Assembly: GCA_002773185.1 (NCBI GenBank)
Contig: PFBU01000017.1
Location: forward strand, 5,891 to 13,146
Reading direction: 5' to 3'
From: Candidatus Magasanikbacteria bacterium CG10_big_fil_rev_8_21_14_0_10_36_16
GTDB lineage: Bacteria > Patescibacteriota > Patescibacteriia > Magasanikbacterales > UBA922
Length of the DNA stretch: 7,256 nt
The notes below the pieces were generated by a model. That model did not search any database. It was given only the letters and a program-made list of their open reading frames with translations, and had not been told where the DNA came from. Within the stretch, counting starts at the first letter, position 1. Each line of letters starts with the position of its first letter. This document shows positions 1-6,534 of the stretch, piece after piece. Made by a program: the position numbers and the translations under genes.

Positions 1-108
1 ATATAACAAAAAAGCTAAGATTAGTCAAGCCCTAAGCTGTAAATAACTACTTCTCCAACAAATAAAACCTTCTTTAGTATAAGGTCAAATTAGCTATAGA
101 CGGTTTTT

Positions 109-189
109 AATGGTTACATTGTTAAATGGTTACATGGTTACATTGCTACAATGAGACAACAATTTAGCAATGTAACCATTTAACAATGG
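109..189. repeat. Intergenic repeat cluster with 18-bp inverted repeat
   Basis: The 9-mer TGGTTACAT occurs three times in direct orientation (111-119, 127-135, 135-143) and once inverted (170-178). Bases 118-135 and 170-187 are a perfect 18-bp inverted repeat, and 135-148 with 165-178 form a competing 14-bp pairing. The cluster lies downstream of rodA. It has no T tract on either side, so it is not a standard intrinsic terminator. The short reiterated units look like a small repeat family or a MITE-like remnant. No gene is visible in the rest of 1-271; 2-46 contains a short open stretch ending in TAA that could be the tail of an upstream gene, but this cannot be shown. Confidence 0.7.
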
Positions 190-271
190 AATAGTTGTAA
201 AAAACTTGTTTGTTTAGACCAACTTTTCAAAATGGCAATTTTATATTTAACACGCTAATATTATACCATAC

Positions 272-1363
272 TTAAATAGACCGTGCCGAGCTTTCAGCCA
301 TACCAAGCAACAAAAAATTGATAATCAGCGAAGAACCTCCATAACTTAAAAAAGGTAAAGTGACCCCAGTGACAGGCAAAAGACCCATAGCCGCCCCAAT
401 ATTGACTACAATATGCGACAAAAATACGAGACTGACTCCCAGCGATAAATAGGCGGAAAAATCATTTCTAGCCTTGTAAGCAATAATGACAAGACGCCAA
501 AGTAAGATGAAATAAAGAGCTAAAACAATAAAAAAACCAACAAAGCCCAATTCTTCACTAATAACTGAGATAATAAAGTCAGTTTGGGCTTCTGGTAAAA
601 AATGCAATTGGCTCTGAGATCCAAAACCCAAGCCCCGACCTAAAAATTGACCAGAGCCCACAGCAATAATAGATTGGGTGACATTGTAGCCAGAACCAAG
701 TGGATCACGCGTTGGATCAATAAAGGTCAAAATACGATCTTTTTGATAATCTTGAAAAACAAAAAACCAACCCACTACACCCACCAAAATAGCTAGAGCA
801 ATAATACCAAAAATATATCTTTTTTTAGTACCAACCAAAACCAATAGACCAAAACAAACAGCAAGCAGGATAGAAGCTGAACCAAGATCTGGTTGTAACA
901 AAATGAGTGACACCAAAAAAAGTGTGAGAGTAAACATTACTAATACAAATTGCCATTTGTCAAAACACCTAGCTTGTCTCTCTATCCGCCAAGCCAAAAG
1001 CATTACCAGAGCTACTTTGGCAAATTCAGCTGGCTGAAAAGAAAAACCAAAAAGTCGAAACCAACCAGTTGTACCACGGATAGATGCCCCAAAAAACAAA
1101 ACTGCAAGTAGCAAAATAATAGCTAAAAAATAAACCGGCCGAGCAGCCGATTCGTAAAAAGATATATGCATTTGTGAAGCAACAAAAAAGACAATAACGG
1201 CCAATCCTAAAGAAATCATTTGTTTGGATGTCAAATCCAGAGCCACCCCACGAGACAGATCAACACTGTAGATAGTAGACAAACCAACCAAAGACAAAAT
1301 AAAAGCTGAAAAAAACAAAATCCAATCAAAATTCCTCCAATTTATCTTAGGTAGATTAAACAT
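272..1363 (-). CDS. rodA: RodA, SEDS-family peptidoglycan glycosyltransferase
   Basis: RodA polymerises lipid II into glycan strands during lateral wall synthesis, working in the membrane with a class B penicillin-binding protein (PBP2, not in this window). The 363-residue protein has the usual family length and about ten hydrophobic segments. Visible SEDS signatures are TGWFRLFGFSFQPAEFAK (about 99-116), QPDLGSA (157-163), the LPEAQTDF loop (256-263) with the Asp at 262 that matches the essential Asp of characterised RodA proteins, and the C-terminal GLLPVTGVTLPFLSYGGSS block (327-345). The FLSYGGSS ending and the short C-tail favour RodA over FtsW, though the two families are close. The gene starts 8 bp after the stop of the upstream membrane-protein gene, so they are very likely co-transcribed. 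There is no Shine-Dalgarno sequence before the ATG. Confidence 0.93.
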   Translation of the reverse strand: MFNLPKINWRNFDWILFFSAFILSLVGLSTIYSVDLSRGVALDLTSKQMISLGLAVIVFFVASQMHISFYESAARPVYFLAIILLLAVLFFGASIRGTTGWFRLFGFSFQPAEFAKVALVMLLAWRIERQARCFDKWQFVLVMFTLTLFLVSLILLQPDLGSASILLAVCFGLLVLVGTKKRYIFGIIALAILVGVVGWFFVFQDYQKDRILTFIDPTRDPLGSGYNVTQSIIAVGSGQFLGRGLGFGSQSQLHFLPEAQTDFIISVISEELGFVGFFIVLALYFILLWRLVIIAYKARNDFSAYLSLGVSLVFLSHIVVNIGAAMGLLPVTGVTLPFLSYGGSSLIINFLLLGMAESSARSI

Positions 1364-1371
1364 AATTACTA

Positions 1372-2256
1372 TTACAATGACAAATAAATACTACCATCAA
1401 AAACATTTACGACAGGCTGCAACTCGACGGAATCTACTTCCAAACTATTATTAAATAGAGAAAAGGCGATATTTTGACTAGATAAAGAATCAAAATTTGT
1501 TATATAAAGAGGTGTCAAACCAACTAATTCTCCATTCCTACGCAATACTACCACAAAATCAGCAGATTTGAAACCAAACAAAGTATTGTTGATCACATCA
1601 AAACTAAGCAACTTACCCACACCAGAACCAACAGTACCAAAAGATTCAAATTTGATATTGTCTATAGAAAAATTTATTCTTTCAGATATATAAATTAAAG
1701 GATCAGGTACCTCGTGAGCATCAATTCTTTTCCAAGAAGACGAAAGTAATTGAAATTGAATATTAGCTGGAACAAAATCTGGAGACTCTACACCAAACTC
1801 TGTCAAAAATCTTTGATCACCTGGCAACAAGATGGCTGACCTATTTCCAGTCTGACCATTTTCATAAGAAAATCTGTAAACAACAGTGGCTATCCAAGCT
1901 TTATTAGGATTAGTAATTTCTACCGCAAAATCATATTTATCCTTGGAACTTGAAAATATATATTTATTGGCAACTTGTAAATCAACTGGATTGTTTCTCT
2001 GTATTACTGCTTGAGAAACATTAGTTTTGATCATGTTGTAAACATTTACATTGTCATTTTGATAATCAAAAAAGAAATATTTACCCCAAAAAAACAAACC
2101 AAAGATACCAGAAAAAATACACCAAGCCAACAAAATACCTATCAAAATTTTCCTAAACAAAATCTTGTGTAGCAAATAAAACTTAGCCTGTTTTAGGCTA
2201 TCATTAGAAAAATCCCCTGACGTGTCTATATAACTTTCAAACTTTTCTTTTTTCAT
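1372..2256 (-). CDS. Single-pass membrane protein of unknown function, operon partner of rodA
   Basis: I do not recognise this 294-residue protein. It has a charged cytoplasmic N-terminus (1-35), one strong hydrophobic segment (about 36-63, rich in I, L, F and W), and a roughly 230-residue outer part. Positive residues before the segment (HK, RK) predict an N-in, C-out topology. The outer part looks beta-rich and contains two stretches of similar flavour: YDFAVEITNPNKAW (about 108-121) and LLSFDVINNTLFGF (about 216-229), both of the alternating type seen in Ig-like or LEA14-like beta sandwiches. That fold suggestion is an inference. Its ATG sits at the probable transcription start, and it ends 8 bp before rodA. 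The context suggests a role in wall synthesis or in the elongation machinery at the membrane, but no catalytic motif is visible. Confidence 0.8.
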   Translation of the reverse strand: MKKEKFESYIDTSGDFSNDSLKQAKFYLLHKILFRKILIGILLAWCIFSGIFGLFFWGKYFFFDYQNDNVNVYNMIKTNVSQAVIQRNNPVDLQVANKYIFSSSKDKYDFAVEITNPNKAWIATVVYRFSYENGQTGNRSAILLPGDQRFLTEFGVESPDFVPANIQFQLLSSSWKRIDAHEVPDPLIYISERINFSIDNIKFESFGTVGSGVGKLLSFDVINNTLFGFKSADFVVVLRRNGELVGLTPLYITNFDSLSSQNIAFSLFNNSLEVDSVELQPVVNVFDGSIYLSL

Positions 2257-2264
2257 ATAAAAAC

Positions 2265-2293
2265 ATTATATCACATTTTTAATAATTGGTTAA
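2265..2293 (-). promoter_or_regulatory. Extended -10 promoter for the membrane protein/rodA operon
   Basis: On the minus strand, a perfect TATAAT (2270-2265) is preceded by TGA, giving an extended -10 (TGN-TATAAT). A partial -35, TTAACC (2293-2288), lies 17 bp upstream. Transcription would start about 7 nt past the -10, near 2258, and the ATG is at 2256. The mRNA would therefore be leaderless or nearly so. Confidence 0.7.
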
Positions 2294-2408
2294 TTGCTTT
2301 ATTTGTTTATACAAAAACTCCTTCCTATAAAAATAACAACAAAGACACATAAACTAAAAAATTAATTTAACCTTGTTTTTCTTGTTACTCAAATTCATTA
2401 TTAGCCAC

Positions 2409-2437
2409 TTGTCTAGAACGCAAATACATGCTATAAT
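2409..2437 (+). promoter_or_regulatory. Extended -10 promoter for gyrB
   Basis: TTGTCT (2409-2414), a 17-bp spacer, and TATAAT (2432-2437) preceded by TGC make an extended -10 promoter. The predicted start near 2444 gives a leader of about 73 nt before the gyrB ATG at 2517. The promoter lies inside the longest possible reading frame for gyrB, which supports the downstream start. It is divergent from the promoter at 2265-2293. Confidence 0.75.
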
Positions 2438-2516
2438 TGTATCCATAATAAAATATCAAAATACACAAAACATAATCTGTGTAATCACTCATAAATTTTG
2501 TAATCAGTGTTTCTAT

Positions 2517-4568
2517 ATGGCAAAAAGTACAACACAATCATCTTATAGCGCTAAAAATATTCAAGTTTTGGAAGGCTTACAAGCTGTCCGCAAAAGACCA
2601 GGTATGTACATTGGTTCTACTGGCGTAGAAGGTTTACATCATCTTATTTGGGAAGTTGTTGACAACTCTATTGACGAAGCCATGGCTGGTTATTGTGATA
2701 CCATTATCATCAGACTTCTACCAAAATCTTGGGTCGAAGTGACTGACAATGGTCGTGGTATCCCTGTAGATATGCACCCAGTAAAAAAAGTCAGTGCCCT
2801 ACAATTAGTTTTGTCCACTCTTCACGCTGGTGGTAAATTTGGTGAAGAAGGTGGTGGCTACAAAGTCTCTGGTGGTTTGCATGGCGTTGGTGTCTCAGTT
2901 GTCAATGCTTTGTCCACACACTTGAAAGCTACGGTCTATCTTGGAGGCAAAATCTGGGAACAAGACTACGAAATTGGTGAACCAAAAAACAAAGTAAGAG
3001 CCATAGGTACTACAAAAAAAAGAGGCACAACCATTGCTTTTCAAGCTGATCCTACAATCTTTGAAACCATTGAATACGAGTGGAAATATATTATTGACCA
3101 TCTTCGTCAACAAGCTTACCTAACCAAAGGTATTACACTTTTGATAAGTGACGAAAGAACACCAGAAGAAAAAGAGAAGGACAAAACCTCTGTTCCCTTT
3201 ACAAACAACCAATACAAATTTCATTTTGAAGGTGGTATTGCTAGTTATATCAAACACATCAACAAAAATCGTGAACCAAAAAATAAAACCGTTTTTTATA
3301 CTGAAAAATCAGAAGGTGATATTAGTGTAGAGGTAGCTTTGCAATATACCGACGAATTCAGTGAATCTCTCTATGCTTTTGCTAACAACATTACCAATCC
3401 TGAAGGAGGTACTCATGTCTCTGGTTTCAAAACAGCTTTGACTAGAACTTTGAACAACTATGCTAGAGGTAAAAATATTTTGAAAGAAAAAGATCCAAAC
3501 CTCACAGGAGACGACGTACGAGAAGGACTTACTGCCATCATTTCTATCAAAATTCCAGAACCACAGTTCGAAGGCCAAACCAAGGCAAAACTTGGTAATA
3601 CTGAAGTAAAAACTGTAGTAGAAAATATTTTTGGTGAACAATTCACAATCTTTCTAGAAGAAAATCCAAAAGATGCCGAAGGTATTATTGGTCAATGTTT
3701 GATTGCAGCCAAAGCTCGTCAAGCTGCCAAAATGGCGCGTGATACAGTTCTTCGTAAAAGTGCACTGGAAGGATTTACTCTGCCAGGTAAATTAGCTGAT
3801 TGTTCAAGTCGCAAAGCCGAATCAAGTGAACTCTATATTGTAGAGGGAGATTCTGCTGGTGGTAGTGCCAAACAAGGTCGTGATAGACATACTCAAGCTA
3901 TCTTACCCTTGCGTGGAAAAGTCTTAAATGTTGAACGTGCCAGATTAGACAAAATTCTAGCCAACAACGAACTCAAATCCCTTATTATTGCCCTTGGTAC
4001 CAATGTGGGAGAAATGTTTGATATTGAAAAACTACGTTATCACAAAATTATTATTATGACCGATGCTGATGTTGACGGCTCTCATATCCGTACTTTATTA
4101 TTAACTTTATTCTTCCGTTATTTTCCAGAGCTTATTACCAGAGGTTTCATATATATTGCCCAACCTCCGCTCTATAGTATCAAAAAAGGCAAAGATATCA
4201 CTTGGATTTACAATGCTGAAGCTCTAGACAAATACAAAGCAAAATATGATATTGTTGACTCTGATTTGGAAGTGCTAGAAGAAGAAAATGATAATGAAAA
4301 TCAAGAGGAAGAAGTAGAAGAAAAAAGCAAAGCCACTGTCAATCCAAAAAAATTGAATATCCAACGCTACAAAGGTCTTGGAGAAATGAATCCTGAACAA
4401 CTTTGGGAGACTACAATGAGTCCTGCCAATCGTGTTCTCAAACAAGTCAAAATAGAAGACGCTGAGTTGGCCAACCAAACATTTGACATACTTATGGGAG
4501 CAGAGGTTGCTCCTCGTAAAAAATTTATCCAAACTCATGCTAAGAGTGTGAAAAATTTGGATATTTAA
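2517..4568 (+). CDS. gyrB: DNA gyrase subunit B
   Basis: GyrB is the ATPase half of gyrase, which with GyrA introduces negative supercoils. From this start the protein has 683 residues. The GHKL ATPase domain shows EVVDNS (catalytic Glu46, Mg-binding Asn50), DNGRGIP (77-83) and GGLHGVG (119-125). The transducer carries the QTK loop (354-356). The Toprim domain has EGDSAGG (444-450) and DADVD (516-520), followed by PPLYSIKKGK and the C-terminal QRYKGLGEMNPEQLWETTM block. A frame open 48 codons further upstream was rejected: that stretch is hydrophobic and unlike GyrB, and the promoter lies inside it, whereas MAKSTTQ starts just before the conserved IQVLEGLQAVRKRPGMYIG. An acidic low-complexity stretch (about 583-605) lies where larger GyrB proteins carry an insert. 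ParE is the close alternative, but GyrB fits better. Confidence 0.95.
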   Translation: MAKSTTQSSYSAKNIQVLEGLQAVRKRPGMYIGSTGVEGLHHLIWEVVDNSIDEAMAGYCDTIIIRLLPKSWVEVTDNGRGIPVDMHPVKKVSALQLVLSTLHAGGKFGEEGGGYKVSGGLHGVGVSVVNALSTHLKATVYLGGKIWEQDYEIGEPKNKVRAIGTTKKRGTTIAFQADPTIFETIEYEWKYIIDHLRQQAYLTKGITLLISDERTPEEKEKDKTSVPFTNNQYKFHFEGGIASYIKHINKNREPKNKTVFYTEKSEGDISVEVALQYTDEFSESLYAFANNITNPEGGTHVSGFKTALTRTLNNYARGKNILKEKDPNLTGDDVREGLTAIISIKIPEPQFEGQTKAKLGNTEVKTVVENIFGEQFTIFLEENPKDAEGIIGQCLIAAKARQAAKMARDTVLRKSALEGFTLPGKLADCSSRKAESSELYIVEGDSAGGSAKQGRDRHTQAILPLRGKVLNVERARLDKILANNELKSLIIALGTNVGEMFDIEKLRYHKIIIMTDADVDGSHIRTLLLTLFFRYFPELITRGFIYIAQPPLYSIKKGKDITWIYNAEALDKYKAKYDIVDSDLEVLEEENDNENQEEEVEEKSKATVNPKKLNIQRYKGLGEMNPEQLWETTMSPANRVLKQVKIEDAELANQTFDILMGAEVAPRKKFIQTHAKSVKNLDI

Positions 4569-4582
4569 TTTAATTTTTAAAT

Positions 4583-4861
4583 ATGGAAAAAAAACTTTCG
4601 CCAAGGATAACAGAACTTAACTCCCAAATTCACGAAAGCGTAACCAGTGGATTGAGACATAGATTAGATGAAGGATTTGAAGAAACTTTCAGAAGTACCA
4701 GAAATCCTGCAGTAAATACTAGAGAAAGTATACACGAGACTTTTGGCTTAGACCCTGGTAGTAATTTTGTCCACATGAATGAAGAAGATTTTATGTCAGA
4801 AAACAGACCTTTACCTGATACCAAAGTACCCAAAAAACCTACCAAAAAATACAGATCATAG
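4583..4861 (+). CDS. Small protein of unknown function downstream of gyrB
   Basis: This 92-residue protein is not recognised. It begins 14 bp after the gyrB stop with no promoter between them, so it is probably co-transcribed with gyrB. The first 40 residues are charged and likely helical (ELNSQIHESV, LRHRLDEGFEETF). The rest is rich in P, N and G, probably disordered, and ends in a basic tail (KVPKKPTKKYRS). There is no signal peptide or membrane segment, so it should be cytoplasmic. The start context AAATATG matches the confident genes nearby, and a terminator follows directly, which supports a real gene. A basic tail next to gyrB might hint at nucleic acid binding, but that is weak. Confidence 0.65.
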   Translation: MEKKLSPRITELNSQIHESVTSGLRHRLDEGFEETFRSTRNPAVNTRESIHETFGLDPGSNFVHMNEEDFMSENRPLPDTKVPKKPTKKYRS

Positions 4862-4870
4862 TAACCAATA

Positions 4871-4898
4871 AAAGCCAAATTACATCAAATTTGGCTTT
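4871..4898 (+). terminator. Hairpin terminator of the gyrB operon
   Basis: Bases 4871-4881 pair perfectly with 4888-4898 (11 bp, core AGCCAAAT) around a 6-nt loop. The stem is followed by ATTATTATTATC, which is T-rich but interrupted. It lies 10 nt after the stop of the 92-codon gene and 25 nt before the secE promoter, as expected for an operon boundary. Confidence 0.7.
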
Positions 4899-4922
4899 AT
4901 TATTATTATCCACCACCTTCCC

Positions 4923-4951
4923 TTGACAAAATCTCCAAAATACCCTATACT
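4923..4951 (+). promoter_or_regulatory. Strong sigma-70-type promoter for secE-nusG-rplK
   Basis: A perfect TTGACA (4923-4928), a 17-bp spacer and TATACT (4946-4951, five of six matches) make the best promoter in the window. The start should be near 4958, giving a leader of about 55 nt before secE. Confidence 0.85.
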
Positions 4952-4963
4952 TAGTTCATAAAT

Positions 4964-4983
4964 CGGTCAAAAGGCCGTTTTTT
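4964..4983 (+). terminator. Attenuator-like hairpin in the secE-nusG leader
   Basis: CGGTC (4964-4968) pairs with GGCCG (4973-4977), with one G-T wobble, around an AAAA loop, and is followed at once by six T (4978-4983). This is the form of a small intrinsic terminator. It starts about 6 nt after the predicted transcription start and lies before the secE ATG at 5013. It could abort a share of transcripts or cause RNA polymerase to pause. Whether it terminates in vivo is not shown by sequence: the stem is only 5 bp. Confidence 0.5.
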
Positions 4984-5012
4984 AATAAAGTAAAATCTCT
5001 TAGAGCAAAAAT

Positions 5013-5207
5013 ATGAAACTACTCTCAAAAATTGGACAATACCTAAAAGACTCTATCAAAGAGCTAAAAAAAGTAACTTGGCCAACAAAAAAACAAATCA
5101 CAGTCTATACCATAGTCGTTATAGCCATGAGTTTGGTTGTTGCTATATATTTTGGTATTTTAGACTACTTTTTCAACTGGCTACTTGAACTTATCATAAA
5201 AAAATAA
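5013..5207 (+). CDS. secE: Preprotein translocase subunit SecE
   Basis: SecE clamps the SecY channel of the Sec translocon in the inner membrane. This is the short single-span form, 64 residues. An amphipathic N-terminal helix (about 4-20) leads to the conserved hinge ELKKVTWPTKKQ (17-28), which is the family's hallmark, and then to one transmembrane segment (about 29-55, VYTIVVIAMSLVVAIYFGIL). The gene follows its promoter and leader directly and ends 3 bp before nusG, the standard secE-nusG pairing. The start is AAATATG with no Shine-Dalgarno sequence. Confidence 0.95.
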   Translation: MKLLSKIGQYLKDSIKELKKVTWPTKKQITVYTIVVIAMSLVVAIYFGILDYFFNWLLELIIKK

Positions 5208-5210
5208 AAT

Positions 5211-5756
5211 ATGTCCAAACAACAAGAAAACTTAGGTCGCCGTTGGTATGTCATCCATACTTACAGTGGCTACGAAGAAAATGTCAAACACAATCTAGAG
5301 CAACGTATTGAATCTTTTGAAATGACCGACAAAATCTTCCAGGTACTTATTCCAAAAGAAAAGAAAATTAAAATAAAAAATAACAAACGTAGTGTAGTAG
5401 AAGAAAAAATCTTCCCAGGTTATGTCTTGGTAGAAATGATTGTTGATGATGACTCTTGGTATGTAGCACGTAACACACCAAACGTAACAGGTTTTATTGG
5501 TACAGGCACAACACCTACCCCAATTGATGCCTCCGAAATGTTGTCTTTGAACAAACGTATGAATGTTGAAGATCCTACCCACAAAATTGATGTTGAAGTC
5601 AACGAAGCAGTCAGAATTTCCGACGGTCCTTTCAAAAACTTTGAAGGAAAAGTTAGTGAAGTTGATGAAAATCGTGGTAAAATAAAAGTATTAGTAAATA
5701 TGTTTGGTCGTGAAACTCCAGTTGAACTTGATGCTTTACAAGTAAAGAAAATCTAA
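5211..5756 (+). CDS. nusG: Transcription termination/antitermination factor NusG
   Basis: NusG binds the RNA polymerase clamp and controls elongation, pausing and termination, and links to ribosomes or Rho through its KOW domain. The 181-residue protein has the normal length and two domains. The NGN domain (about 10-120) begins RRWYVIHTYSGYEENVK and contains the conserved KIFPGYVLVEM (66-76) and NTPNVTGFIG (88-97). The KOW domain (about 127-181) has VRISDGPFKNFEGKV and ends VNMFGRETPVELDALQVKKI. It is separated from secE by 3 bp and is clearly in the same operon. The usual next gene, rplK, is displaced by about 300 bp that holds an S23 remnant. Confidence 0.97.
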   Translation: MSKQQENLGRRWYVIHTYSGYEENVKHNLEQRIESFEMTDKIFQVLIPKEKKIKIKNNKRSVVEEKIFPGYVLVEMIVDDDSWYVARNTPNVTGFIGTGTTPTPIDASEMLSLNKRMNVEDPTHKIDVEVNEAVRISDGPFKNFEGKVSEVDENRGKIKVLVNMFGRETPVELDALQVKKI

Positions 5757-5763
5757 TCGGACG

Positions 5764-5783
5764 ACAGACTACTGACTAAAGTC
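5764..5783. repeat. Left inverted arm of the S23 element (heptamer repeats)
   Basis: Read on the minus strand, this is two AGTCNNN heptamers (AGTCAGT, AGTCTGT) after GACTTT. It aligns with the right arm at 6028-6047 as an inverted repeat, with 16 of 20 positions matching. It lies 7 bp after the nusG stop and 7 bp before the S23 remnant's ATG. Confidence 0.65.
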
Positions 5784-5790
5784 AAAAAAC

Positions 5791-6005
5791 ATGAGCTATT
5801 ACAAATTTGAAAATTTAGATGTTTGGAAGTTAGCTCGTCAATTTACCAATGTAATATATAAAGTCTAGACCAAAAGATGATAACACAAAAACAATTTGAA
5901 TTTATTTATGAATCAAGTAATAAGCTGGCAAAAAAATTAAATGCATTAATAAATTATTTAAAAAAGACTCAAAACAAAGGAAAAACAAACTTAGCTTTTT
6001 TATAA
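5791..6005 (+). pseudogene. Internally deleted S23-type four-helix-bundle gene
   Basis: S23 four-helix-bundle proteins (about 115-125 residues) are found as open reading frames in 23S rRNA intervening sequences and widely as solitary genes. They are related to Avd of diversity-generating retroelements, and their cellular role is unclear. The ATG at 5791 encodes the typical N-terminus (YKFENLDVWKLARQF, then TNVIYKV) and stops at TAG (5866-5868) after 25 codons. From 5865, in a different frame, the C-terminal part resumes: LDQKMITQKQFEFIYE, then NKLAKKLNALINYLKK, to TAA at 6003. The two parts match the first and last helices of the family, so about 65 central codons appear to be missing, with the junction at about 5863-5867. 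It sits between nusG and rplK, where no gene is normally found. Family assignment is by recognition of the two end motifs. Confidence 0.75.
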
Positions 6006-6019
6006 AAGTGCTTCTCTAA

Positions 6020-6051
6020 AGTCTGTAGTCCTTAGTCCATAGTCTGTAGAC
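6020..6051. repeat. Right inverted arm: four tandem AGTCNNN heptamers
   Basis: Four heptamers run in tandem: AGTCTGT (6020), AGTCCTT (6027), AGTCCAT (6034) and AGTCTGT (6041), followed by a diverged AGACTAA. They are inverted relative to the arm at 5764-5783, so the two arms bracket the S23 remnant. The array ends 12 bp before the rplK start. Confidence 0.7.
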
Positions 6052-6062
6052 TAACAAAAAAT

Positions 6063-6485
6063 ATGGCCAAAAAATTAAAAACCCAAATCAAATTACAAGT
6101 TATGGGTGGCGCTGCTAATCCAGCACCTCCAATCGGTCCAGCTCTTGGACAACATGGTCTAAACATTCAAGATTTTTGTACTCAATTCAACAATGCCACA
6201 GCTGACAAAAAAGGTGAGGTAGTACCAGTTATTATCAACGTTTACGAAGATAGAACTTTTGACTTCATCATGAAAGTTGCTCCAGCAAGTGAACTTATCA
6301 AAAAAGCAGCTGGCATTACCAAAGGTGCTGGCAATCCATTGAAAGAAAAAGTTGGTAAAATTACCAAAGCTCAAGTAAAGGAAATTGCTGAAAAGAAAAT
6401 GGAAGATCTAAATGCCCATGATATTGAAGCTGCTATGAGAATTATTGAAGGTACAGCTAGACAAATGGGTGTTAAAGTAAAATAA
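6063..6485 (+). CDS. rplK: 50S ribosomal protein L11
   Basis: L11 binds 23S rRNA at the GTPase-associated centre and helps elongation factors and RelA work on the ribosome. At 140 residues it has the normal length. The N-terminal domain (1-72) shows the proline-rich GGAANPAPPIGPALGQHG (15-32), the loop that contacts the factors, and the C-terminal RNA-binding domain (about 73-140) ends with DLNAHDIEAAMRIIEGTARQMG. It would normally follow nusG closely and precede rplA. Here it is 306 bp from nusG because of the S23 remnant, and an IS element follows instead of rplA. No convincing new promoter is seen upstream, so it probably depends on the secE promoter. The start is AAATATG with no Shine-Dalgarno sequence. 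Confidence 0.97.
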   Translation: MAKKLKTQIKLQVMGGAANPAPPIGPALGQHGLNIQDFCTQFNNATADKKGEVVPVIINVYEDRTFDFIMKVAPASELIKKAAGITKGAGNPLKEKVGKITKAQVKEIAEKKMEDLNAHDIEAAMRIIEGTARQMGVKVK

Positions 6486-6534
6486 ATTGAATAGTATTTT
6501 AAATAAAACAGTCACTGAATAAGTGATCTGTACC

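Noticed and set aside
1..271. tRNA or other structured RNA gene
   Set aside because: No cloverleaf or T-loop sequence is visible; the only structure is the repeat cluster at 109-189.
2303..2331. Second possible gyrB promoter, TTGTTT with TATAAA at 17 bp
   Set aside because: The -35 matches only three of six positions in a very AT-rich stretch; the promoter at 2409-2437 is clearly better.
2373..2516. 48-codon upstream extension of gyrB
   Set aside because: It is hydrophobic, unlike GyrB, and contains the extended -10 promoter at 2409-2437; the start at 2517 fits the family.
2895..3641. Antisense and out-of-frame open stretches inside gyrB
   Set aside because: They overlap conserved gyrB coding sequence, have no promoter or typical start context, and encode no recognisable protein.
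4275..4878. Minus-strand open frames over the gyrB end and the 92-codon gene
   Set aside because: They are phenylalanine-rich shadows of the acidic and lysine-rich coding on the plus strand.
5295..5635. Two minus-strand open frames opposite nusG
   Set aside because: They lie fully within the conserved nusG gene and show no family features.
6020..6051. CRISPR array
   Set aside because: The units are 7 bp with no spacers; a simple tandem heptamer array explains it.
6502..6530. Hairpin CAGTCACT with AGTGATCTG spanning the IS boundary, as rplK terminator
   Set aside because: The stem is short with a bulge, has no T tract, and its last bases belong to the IS end, so it is probably chance.
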